The notes under the pieces were generated by a model. The model did not search any database. It had not been told where the DNA came from and saw only the letters and a program-made list of their open reading frames with translations. From the NCBI GenBank assembly GCA_947565475.1, contig CANOGI010000072.1, positions 1-9,556 on the forward strand: 9,556 nt of DNA, read 5' to 3'. The first letter of the stretch is position 1. Each line of letters begins with the position of its first letter. The position numbers and the translations under genes were made by a program. Shown here in pieces: positions 1 through 5,477 of this stretch. The DNA is from an uncultured Eubacteriaceae bacterium (GTDB lineage: Bacteria > Bacillota > Clostridia > Lachnospirales > CAG-274).

Positions 1-4
1 AATA

Positions 5-53
5 AACCGACCTCCCAATCGTTAGATTTTGGTCTAACTTTTGGGGGTCGGTT
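5..53 (-). terminator. Hairpin terminator after fliS
   Basis: A long two-part hairpin lies about 50 nt beyond the fliS stop codon in the direction of transcription. The outer arms (5-18 and 41-53) pair over 13 bp with one bulged base at 13. The inner arms GTTAGA (21-26) and TCTAAC (33-38) pair perfectly around a 6-nt loop. On the minus strand the stem ends in GGTCGGTTTATT, a short T-rich tail, and the window stops there. It is probably the intrinsic terminator of flaG-fliS. The U tract is weak, so efficiency is uncertain. Its outermost 7 bp, AACCGAC/GTCGGTT, match the ends of the intergenic repeats A to D. Confidence 0.65.
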
Positions 54-101
54 CAAAAAGCAGTGCCTTTTTACCCCGTAAATATGTCTGATTTAAAAAA
101 T

Positions 102-479
102 TTAATCCTGTTTCGCAAGTTTCATAGCCTCTTTCCATGTATCCCTCATGGTTCTTATAAGACCTGTCGCTTCCTCAAGAAGTTCAACGCTTTTCTTAAT
201 ATTCGCGTTTACAAGACATCTGTAAATATAATCATACATCATATCAAATTGCTCGGAAATTTCATATTTTCGGTTAAGAGTAATCTGAAATTCACGAATT
301 ATATCCTCTACTCTTTGAATAAGCTTATTAGCTTTAATATAATCCGCTTGCTCAAAAGCGACCATAGCCTGATTACAGAATTTCAAAGCCCCGTTATAAA
401 GCATAAGCGTAAGCTCTTCCGGTGTAGCGGTATTAATAGCGTTTAATCGGTATTTATCATATGGGTTATTAATTGACAT
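102..479 (-). CDS. fliS: Flagellar export chaperone FliS
   Basis: This 125-residue protein is a typical-length FliS, the cytosolic chaperone that binds the C-terminal end of newly made flagellin, prevents premature polymerisation and delivers it to the flagellar export gate. The family pattern is clear: an N-terminal NPYDKYRLNAINTATPEEL segment (residues 5-23), then LMLYNGALKFCNQA, then a mostly helical body with the DMMYDYIYRCLVNANIKK stretch (79-96) seen in FliS four-helix bundles. The start is well supported by AAGGAGG five bases before the ATG. It lies 26 nt after flaG, so the two are surely co-transcribed, and a hairpin terminator follows. No flagellin gene is in the window, so its client is encoded elsewhere. 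Confidence 0.93.
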   Translation of the reverse strand: MSINNPYDKYRLNAINTATPEELTLMLYNGALKFCNQAMVAFEQADYIKANKLIQRVEDIIREFQITLNRKYEISEQFDMMYDYIYRCLVNANIKKSVELLEEATGLIRTMRDTWKEAMKLAKQD

Positions 480-505
480 AACAACCTCCTTAATTTAGTA
501 ATTAA

Positions 506-949
506 TTATCTTTTCTCATCAAGTAAAATACCTGAAAGCTCCTGAAGTTTAGCGTAAAAATCAAGACTCTCCTCTGAAGGAATCTCTTTAATAACTTTGC
601 CGTCTGAATCTTTGATTCTTATCATAATTTGGTTGGTCTTATCATGAACTGAATAAGAAAACTGCCTTGTAGTCTCTTTAAGTTTTTCGTTAGCGATTTT
701 AATCGCGCTCTCAATATCCTCGATTGAGTAACTGCCTTTATAGCCAGACATATTTTCCTCGTCACCAGCAACGTTTTTCTGCTTTTTCTGAGCGTCAGCG
801 TTTGCCTTCAACTGTGTGGCGTTGTTTACTTTCAATTTCTCATCGGCAATTTTTGTTTCCAACTTTTGTGACATATTGGAATAATCAGTCGCCGCGTAAT
901 TAGCTTTTTCAGTATCGTTTCTTGAAATTTTAAGACTATCAAAATCCAT
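506..949 (-). CDS. flaG: FlaG-family flagellar protein
   Basis: This 147-residue protein belongs to the FlaG family, which sits beside fliD/fliS in many flagellated bacteria and has been linked to filament length control; its biochemical role is poorly defined. The diagnostic part is the C-terminal half. A helix at about 75-92 (SIEDIESAIKIANEKLKETT) is followed by the conserved core FSYSVHDKTNQIMIRIKD (about 96-113), VIKEIPSEE, and the end LQELSGILLDEKR. The N-terminal 70 residues are polar, Lys/Asn/Ala rich and probably disordered, as is common in this family. A GGGGG-type ribosome binding site lies about nine bases before the ATG. It is first of a flaG-fliS pair and is separated from the fliD block by 882 bp of repeats, so it may have its own promoter. 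Confidence 0.88.
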   Translation of the reverse strand: MDFDSLKISRNDTEKANYAATDYSNMSQKLETKIADEKLKVNNATQLKANADAQKKQKNVAGDEENMSGYKGSYSIEDIESAIKIANEKLKETTRQFSYSVHDKTNQIMIRIKDSDGKVIKEIPSEESLDFYAKLQELSGILLDEKR

Positions 950-977
950 TTTAATAGACCCCCTTTATTAATATAAA

Positions 978-1007
978 CTTATAAATTTATGACTTGTCAT
1001 ATCACAA
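978..1007 (-). promoter_or_regulatory. Candidate promoter of flaG-fliS with a palindrome in the spacer
   Basis: Read on the minus strand, TTGTGA (1007-1002) and TATAAG (983-978) are separated by 18 bp and resemble housekeeping -35 and -10 boxes, about 30 bp before the flaG start. The spacer contains the inverted repeat TATGAC-TT-GTCATA (988-1001), which could be an operator. The DNA here is very AT-rich, so chance matches are likely. No convincing sigma-28 motif was found in this gap in the gene direction. Confidence 0.3.
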
Positions 1008-1044
1008 AACCAATAAATAAAAATTAAAAAGTTAAGATTGTTCA

Positions 1045-1175
1045 TATTTTTGTTCCACAAAAATACTCTAAACCGACGGCGTATAATTCCGCCTTTGTAT
1101 TCAGTGTAACCTCCCACTGAATATAAGAGTAAGTCTCCCCACTTTAAAAACAGGAGCTTTCTCCAGTCGGTTAAA
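1045..1175. repeat. Nested-palindrome intergenic repeat, copy A
   Basis: The core is 1071-1172. The outer arms AACCGAC (1071-1077) and GTCGGTT (1166-1172) are perfect inverted repeats. Inside are three hairpins: GGCG/CGCC (1078-1081 with 1090-1093); a 12-bp arm TTGTATTCAGTG/CACTGAATATAA (1095-1106 with 1115-1126) with a single G-T pair; and an imperfect arm with GAG, AAG and CTCC at 1127-1138 pairing with GGAG, CTT and CTC at 1153-1163. A separate 9-bp hairpin, TATTTTTGT/ACAAAAATA (1045-1053 with 1057-1065), lies just left of the core. The layout resembles a four-way junction or cloverleaf. Function unknown. Confidence 0.85.
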
Positions 1176-1224
1176 TTTATTTATAAATTGATTTAAGCCT
1201 TGCCCTGGACTGAATCTAATTTCT

Positions 1225-1376
1225 GTCAAGACCACTCGAATTTTTATTATACAAAAATTCGAATAACCAACAGCGAAAATATTCGCCTTTGTATTCAGAG
1301 TGAGCTTACGCTCCCCCTGAATACAAGAGTAAGTACCCCCGCTTAAAAAGCAGGGAACTTACTCTGTCGGTTAAAA
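1225..1376. repeat. Nested-palindrome intergenic repeat, copy B
   Basis: This is a full-length copy. It opens with GTCAAGAC (1225-1232), then a 10-bp hairpin TCGAATTTTT/AAAAATTCGA (1236-1245 with 1253-1262). The core is 1265-1372, with outer arms AACCAAC and GTCGGTT carrying one mismatch (A1269 against C1368). Inside are GCGAA/TTCGC (1273-1277 with 1282-1286); a 10-bp arm TTGTATTCAG/CTGAATACAA (1289-1298 with 1317-1326) topped by GAGC-TTAC-GCTC (1302-1313); and a third arm AGAGTAAGT/ACTTACTCT (1326-1334 with 1357-1365), which continues inward with CCC/GGG and GC/GC. Confidence 0.88.
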
Positions 1377-1614
1377 AAGCGGATATTGATATATCTGCGA
1401 CATATAAAACAAAAAATATTTTTTTATTTTATGCCAGTTTATCGTTCTTAAAAAGAAATTAGAGTAAGTTTAAAAAATTCAGCCCAATGCAAAACCTTAT
1501 AAAAACTTTCAGCTATTTAATCTTAAATGGCTTTTGTGACTTTATACTTAAAAATTATCAGTTAATTTTTATTCTCATAATCTGCCGAACATATCACTCT
1601 TTTCCGCTGAATAC

Positions 1615-1719
1615 GGTCAAGACTATTCGCCTTGTATTCAGAGTGAGCCTGCACTTACCCTAAATACAAGAGTAAGTACCCCTCTTAAAAAGCGGGGGAC
1701 TTACTCTGTCGGTCAAAAA
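1615..1719. repeat. Nested-palindrome intergenic repeat, copy C, left part lost
   Basis: The copy begins with GGTCAAGACTA like B and D but then jumps straight to TTCGCC. The AT-rich outer hairpin, the AACCGAC arm and the first half of the small hairpin are missing. The middle arm remains (1632-1641 with 1660-1669, one mismatch). The third arm is the strongest of the set: AGAGTAAGT/ACTTACTCT (1669-1677 with 1699-1707), then after one mismatch CCCC/GGGG (1679-1682 with 1694-1697). It ends in GTCGGTC. This looks like an internal deletion of an originally complete copy. Confidence 0.85.
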
Positions 1720-1831
1720 CTTGATAAAATGTTTATATCTCACCGGAACAAAAATTCCTTTTTAAGTCTCCGTTTATAAATACAAATATTCAATCAAATA
1801 CTCTTAAAATTAACCGATAACTTATTAAATC

Positions 1832-2272
1832 TTACTGTTTACTGTCAAACCCTCCATAGCTCTGACCTGTAAAAAACTCATCATAGCTTTCTCTAACTTG
1901 CTGTGACTGTTTTAAATTTCGCAAATTGTTTTTAATGAGCTGTAAGAGATTAGTCATAATTTTTTGATTTTTTTTATCAAGCGCGATTATCTGTTCGATA
2001 ATGGCTTTCATCTCCTCTTCGGATTTTTCAAAATCTTTATAAAAAGAAGTCTTTTTGTCTTCATCTAAAATAATAAACTCTTTTATTTTTTTGTCAAGAG
2101 TTTGACAGTTTTTAATTAACAATTCTCTTTTGTTCAAAAAATTGTGAATTCTCTCAACGTCTTCCTCCGCGGCCTTAAACTTTCTCTCCTTTGTCATCTC
2201 AAGAATAGTTAAGAGACAGTCTTTTTTCTGCTTTGAAAGTTCCGTTAATCGTTTCTGGTCATTAAAGTCCAT
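1832..2272 (-). CDS. FliT/FlgN-like flagellar export chaperone
   Basis: This is a 146-residue, highly charged, Lys/Glu/Ile-rich protein that is almost entirely helical by eye, with long coiled-coil-like stretches (about 1-40 and 60-120) and a short polar tail (DEFFTGQSYGGFDSKQ). It has no signal peptide or membrane segment. Size, composition, tail and position next to fliD fit the FliT/FlgN group of cytosolic chaperones. Members of that group hold hook-associated proteins (FliD for FliT, FlgK/FlgL for FlgN) before export. FliD is the nearest candidate partner by location. Low conservation in these families prevents choosing FliT over FlgN, so no symbol is given. An ATG two codons earlier (2278) is only one base from the GGAG site, so translation more likely starts at 2272. 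The stop lies at the edge of the 882-bp repeat gap. Confidence 0.62.
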   Translation of the reverse strand: MDFNDQKRLTELSKQKKDCLLTILEMTKERKFKAAEEDVERIHNFLNKRELLIKNCQTLDKKIKEFIILDEDKKTSFYKDFEKSEEEMKAIIEQIIALDKKNQKIMTNLLQLIKNNLRNLKQSQQVRESYDEFFTGQSYGGFDSKQ

Positions 2273-2279
2273 AGGCATT

Positions 2280-2283
2280 CTCC
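2280..2283 (-). promoter_or_regulatory. Ribosome binding site that decides the chaperone start
   Basis: On the minus strand the context is TTTGGAGAATGCCTATG. GGAG is one base from the first ATG (2278) but seven bases from the second (2272), which is normal spacing. The second ATG is therefore preferred. Confidence 0.6.
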
Positions 2284-2322
2284 AAAAAAAATTATTTTCT
2301 CACGCCGTAAATATCTTTATAA

Positions 2323-4590
2323 TTACTGACCCATCATTGAGAACAAAGCGTCAATCTGAGAGTTTGAATTCATAATTGATGATTCCATCATTGAGAACAT
2401 TGAGTAATATCTCTGTTCCTTGCTTACAAGTTTTTCTTTTTCTCTTGTTATTTTATCGTTAAGCTCTTTAATCTGCTTGCTTAAAGTATTCTCGTTTACG
2501 CTGGCTGTTCCCTCAATACCTGCTTTCTCACGGAGAGAACCATTTCTTCCCACAGCGCTCTCAATAATTCCCTCAAGATTCTCGGCGAGGCCTTTTCCGC
2601 CGACTGTACCGTTTCCGGTAAAGATAGCCTGAATGTCCTCAAGATTGTTTTTGATAGCGTCTTTAAGCTTTGTCTCATCAATAACAAGTTTTCCGTTGTC
2701 AGCGTACTCCGACGACGTCGTTATACCCAAATTATATAAAGCTGTTTTCGTTCCGTCTGTCTTTGTAACAGGAGTGTATATAGCGCTTCTCATTTTAGAT
2801 AGTACGCTTGATATTGTATTGTCCCTGTAAAGAAGACCTGTTTTCGCTTTCTCTTCCCAAAGCTTAATTTCGTCCTCGTCCATTTCTTTCTTTTCTTGCT
2901 CTGTCAGAGGCTCGTAATATGTGTAATCGTCGCTTTTCGCTCTTCTTTCTTTTACCTGTTTGTTAAGGTCCTCAACCAAAGTGTTATATTCGTCAACAAA
3001 TGTTTTTATAGTATCGTATATTCCGTCAACGTCTGTCTCGTTTCCGATAGTAATCGTCTCGCCCGCTTCAGTAACTTTGTTTAACGTTATCTCCATACCC
3101 TCAAGTTCTATAGTGTTAGAGGTACGTGATGTCTCAACGCCGTCAATTTTCACAACAGCGTCCTGAGCAATTTTGGTGCGCTGAGCAGCCATATTCGATG
3201 TGTCAAATCCCATAGACTCCAAAAACTTGTTTGTGCTTAAATCCCCGCCGAATTTTATCTCGTTTACGGCGCCTGATTCCGCTGACTCAAAAGTGAATTT
3301 TCTGTTTGTGTTGTTATAGCTTACTTTAACCTCGGCGTCGCTTGAGTTTATCTTCTCTAAAAATGTCGCGAGGTTATCATCTTTTGAGAATTCAATTTTC
3401 TCTCCGTTTATGGTAAGGCTCGCTTTTCCGTCGGCGTCCCATAAGCCGGAATCAAAAATATCCTCAAGAGTCGTGGTGTTCGAGGTCTTTGTTGTGGCGT
3501 AATCTATGTTAAAATAATTCTGAAGGTCGTTCGCGCTTTTAAGAGTCACGTCGCTCACAGCCCCGCTAAGAGTGGAATCAACGTTTGAGATAGTCACATC
3601 GCTGCTTCCCGCGGATATAATAAGTTCGTCTTTTCCGCCGTCCGTGTCAATTCTGGCGGAAAGATAACCGCTTATATCAACTTGCTTTCCGGTTGAGTCA
3701 ACAGCTTTTGTAAGAGCGTCATTAATTTTCGCGGCGATTGATGAGTCATTATCTTTATCGCTTTTAGCCACTGTAACGGTATAAGTCTTTCCGTCCACCG
3801 TCACGTTAAAGTTTCCGTAACTTTCTTTTACGGCTTGAGAACTGGCGCTTGTCGAGAATGTGGCAAAGCTTTCCTTGCTTGTGCCCGCTCCTCCTATGCT
3901 GATTTCGTGTCCAAGATTCTCATTTACAGAGAATTTTCCGCTGGCGTCTAAAGAAACAGAAACTTTCTGACCCTTGCTTTCCACACCGAAAGCGTCTTTA
4001 AGTTTCTCGTTTATTTTGTCCTGAATAGCCGTCGCCTGGTCAGCGGCGCTCATAGAGGTTAAATTAACCCCCGCGAAATCGCTCGCCTCAAGGTCAATTG
4101 TCTTTTTCTTACCGTCAAGGGTTACGGAAAAAGACATTCCGTCGCTTGTAAGTTTGTTAGCGAGAGCCCCAAGGTCAATGTTGGCGTCGCTTTTAATAGC
4201 TTTTCCCGTAGTTCTTGAGCTTACATAAGTATCGCTTTGAGCAAGCTGAGAAATCTCAATCTCATATTTCTGACTTGATGTTGATTTATTAATTGTAATA
4301 GCGTCCGAATCCCCGCCTTTGGAGGATTTAACTGAGTTTTTAAAACTGGCGAACGCTGTGGAGTATTTAAGGCTTGTGCTTGTTCCCACGCTTGAGAACC
4401 ATTTACTCTGAAAATCCTGAAATTTTTTAATAACGCTTCTATACGCTTCCTGCTGCCAGGTTTTCCAAGTGACATTTCTCTGGTATCTGTAAAGTTTGGC
4501 GCTTTCGGCGTGCATCATCTTCTCTATCATAGCGTCGGTGTCTATTCCCGAGCCAGATAAACCCGTAATACGCGTTGTGTTTGTATACAT
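2323..4590 (-). CDS. fliD: Flagellar hook-associated protein 2 (filament cap FliD)
   Basis: This 755-residue secreted axial protein forms the cap at the filament tip, where it folds and inserts flagellin subunits. The FliD N-terminal domain is clear (ITGLSGSGIDTDAMIEKMM at 8-26, WKTWQQEAYRSV at 42-53). The C-terminal domain starts near AQDAVVKIDGVETSRTSNTI (475-494) and ends in the usual coiled coil and amphipathic tail (about 700-755). The central region includes flagellin-IN-like repeats around 163-230, 270-327 and 408-445. The TGLLYRDNTISSVLSKMR stretch (584-601) is standard for the family. No cysteine was seen, as is usual for axial proteins. It is well over half as long again as the enterobacterial protein of about 470 residues; the extra lies in the variable, surface-exposed middle. 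AAGGAGG lies seven bases before the ATG. The FliT/FlgN-like gene follows after 50 nt. Confidence 0.96.
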   Translation of the reverse strand: MYTNTTRITGLSGSGIDTDAMIEKMMHAESAKLYRYQRNVTWKTWQQEAYRSVIKKFQDFQSKWFSSVGTSTSLKYSTAFASFKNSVKSSKGGDSDAITINKSTSSQKYEIEISQLAQSDTYVSSRTTGKAIKSDANIDLGALANKLTSDGMSFSVTLDGKKKTIDLEASDFAGVNLTSMSAADQATAIQDKINEKLKDAFGVESKGQKVSVSLDASGKFSVNENLGHEISIGGAGTSKESFATFSTSASSQAVKESYGNFNVTVDGKTYTVTVAKSDKDNDSSIAAKINDALTKAVDSTGKQVDISGYLSARIDTDGGKDELIISAGSSDVTISNVDSTLSGAVSDVTLKSANDLQNYFNIDYATTKTSNTTTLEDIFDSGLWDADGKASLTINGEKIEFSKDDNLATFLEKINSSDAEVKVSYNNTNRKFTFESAESGAVNEIKFGGDLSTNKFLESMGFDTSNMAAQRTKIAQDAVVKIDGVETSRTSNTIELEGMEITLNKVTEAGETITIGNETDVDGIYDTIKTFVDEYNTLVEDLNKQVKERRAKSDDYTYYEPLTEQEKKEMDEDEIKLWEEKAKTGLLYRDNTISSVLSKMRSAIYTPVTKTDGTKTALYNLGITTSSEYADNGKLVIDETKLKDAIKNNLEDIQAIFTGNGTVGGKGLAENLEGIIESAVGRNGSLREKAGIEGTASVNENTLSKQIKELNDKITREKEKLVSKEQRYYSMFSMMESSIMNSNSQIDALFSMMGQ

Positions 4591-4694
4591 AATAATTCCT
4601 CCTTAAAAGTTTCAAAAACAAACCTGTAAACAGCTGTAAAATATATTCGGGAAAATAAAATCCTTATCTATAAACAAGCCGTAAAAAACAATAG

Positions 4695-4890
4695 GTCAAG
4701 ACTACTCGAATTTTTGTAAAACAAAAATTCTCGTAACCGACGGCGAAAGTATTCGCCTTTGTATTAAGAGTAAGGCTGGTCGCAAAACTTCGTTTTGCCG
4801 CTTGGCCTTAAAACATAGCTTACACTCCCACCAAATACAAGAGTAAGTACCCACGCTTAAAAATCGGTTGGCTTCCTCTGTCGGTTAAAA
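4695..4890. repeat. Nested-palindrome intergenic repeat, copy D, enlarged
   Basis: It starts with GTCAAGAC (4695-4702) and a perfect 10-bp hairpin GAATTTTTGT/ACAAAAATTC (4708-4717 with 4721-4730). The core is 4735-4886 with perfect outer arms AACCGAC (4735-4741) and GTCGGTT (4880-4886). The first arm GGCGAA/TTCGCC (4742-4747 with 4752-4757) is the best of the set. The middle arm keeps TTGTATT/AATACAA (4759-4765 with 4834-4840), and its loop carries an extra 40-nt hairpin. The third arm (about 4840-4879) is eroded. The copy lies in the 5' leader of fliD if transcription begins at the upstream sigma-28-like motif. Confidence 0.87.
4771..4810. repeat. Extra hairpin inserted in the middle arm of copy D
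   Basis: The arms TAAGGC (4771-4776) and GCCTTA (4805-4810) pair perfectly. Inside them GCAAAAC (4782-4788) and GTTTTGC (4792-4798) pair around a TTC loop. Copies A to C have only short loops at this place, so this is a second palindrome nested inside the first. Confidence 0.8.
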
Positions 4891-4979
4891 TTTAATTTAA
4901 GGAACATTTCGCCAATTTGGTAAATCCCTTCTATCAAAATTTATCAAATCACCGTATAGTTCTGCTTTTTATATTATCT

Positions 4980-5006
4980 ATATCGGTAATAATTAAAATA
5001 AACTTA
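4980..5006 (-). promoter_or_regulatory. Candidate sigma-28 (SigD/FliA) promoter for fliD
   Basis: On the minus strand TAAG (5006-5003), 15 bp of spacer and ACCGATAT (4987-4980) match the Firmicutes sigma-D pattern TAAA-N15-GCCGATAW with one change in each box. It lies between the acetyltransferase stop and fliD, in the right direction for the late flagellar genes, but about 390 bp before the fliD start. CCGATA-like strings occur elsewhere in the window by chance, so the support is the combination of spacing, both boxes and context. Confidence 0.42.
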
Positions 5007-5030
5007 ACAATAAAAAGCAATAAAAAAATA

Positions 5031-5477
5031 CTAAAAATCGCCTGTTATTTTTATCATATTTATATTATTTTTAAGAACGGAATAATTATTTTTTAAATAA
5101 AAATTAAAAGCCGGCGTATTTCTGTCTGTTGTAATCTCAATAACCTCAATTCTGTCCTTATAAAGTATTTTTTGAATTTCTAATAGAAACTTTGAGCCCG
5201 CGCCTCTCCTCTGAAACTTTCTGTCAACAAAAATTTCCGACACCCTATATTTTTTCACTTTAAAATAATCAGAAATAACCCCCGCGCAGATTCCCTCTAT
5301 CCTGTTTCCAGTATAAAGTACAAATCCCCGAAATTTTGGGGTTCTAAAAATGTCCGTAAAATAATTAATCACAGATTCTTTACTCACCCAGTTATAGTTA
5401 AAAGGCTCGTTTTTATAAATATCAAAAAAAATTTCGGCGCATTTCTCAATATGCTTCTCCTCAAAATCAACGAGCAT
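5031..5477 (-). CDS. GNAT-family N-acetyltransferase
   Basis: This 148-residue protein has the GCN5-related acetyltransferase fold, which transfers acetyl from acetyl-CoA to an amine. Motif A is visible as VSEIFVDRKFQRRGAGSKFL (about 79-98), with QRRGAG as the acetyl-CoA pyrophosphate loop. Motif B follows as ITTDRNTPAFNFYLKNNY (about 115-132). The N-terminal NEPFNYNW region (24-31) resembles stand-alone clostridial GNATs related to aminoglycoside 6'-type enzymes rather than classical PseH. The substrate is unknown. Its place after Maf raises the possibility that it acetylates the sugar intermediate, nonulosonic acid or flagellin, but this is inference. The ATG lies inside the end of the preceding gene (11-nt overlap), with only a weak AAGG before it, so translation is probably coupled. 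The gene looks more AT-rich than its neighbours. Confidence 0.85.
   Translation of the reverse strand: MLVDFEEKHIEKCAEIFFDIYKNEPFNYNWVSKESVINYFTDIFRTPKFRGFVLYTGNRIEGICAGVISDYFKVKKYRVSEIFVDRKFQRRGAGSKFLLEIQKILYKDRIEVIEITTDRNTPAFNFYLKNNYSVLKNNINMIKITGDF

Larger units (their letters stand above)
950..1831. other. 882-bp gene-free gap inside the flagellar cluster
   Basis: No credible coding sequence is visible on either strand. The gap holds repeat copies A, B and C and a candidate flaG promoter. Between B and C (about 1380-1610) is AT-rich sequence without an assignable role. It includes isolated fragments that match repeat parts, AGAGTAAGT at 1461-1469 and CTGAATAC at 1607-1614, which may be remains of decayed copies. 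A gap this long between genes that are normally tightly packed suggests repeated insertion of the element. Confidence 0.7.
4591..5030. other. 440-bp gene-free gap upstream of fliD
   Basis: No coding sequence is visible. The gap contains repeat copy D (4695-4890), a sigma-28-like promoter motif near its right end (4980-5006) and, just before fliD, AT-rich leader sequence with the AAGGAGG ribosome binding site. No separate rho-independent terminator for the acetyltransferase gene is evident; the structured repeat could serve in that role. Confidence 0.6.

Noticed and set aside
63..446. 127-residue open frame on the plus strand opposite fliS
   Set aside because: It is antisense to a clear fliS, has no ribosome binding site and its translation lacks any recognisable pattern; it is a shadow of the real gene.
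1071..1372. tRNA gene, because of the cloverleaf-like layout
   Set aside because: The arms do not match tRNA lengths, there is no T-loop GTTCGA-type or D-loop consensus and no recognisable anticodon arm; the resemblance is only topological.
1439..1475. Sigma-28 promoter on the minus strand (TAAA ... CGATAA) upstream of flaG
   Set aside because: The spacing between the boxes is about 24 bp instead of about 17 before CGATAA, and it is some 500 bp from flaG.
1045..1719. CRISPR array or integron attC sites
   Set aside because: The units are long, imperfect, unevenly spaced and individually palindromic, without short identical repeats and unique spacers. There are no cas or integrase genes and no gene cassettes between copies.
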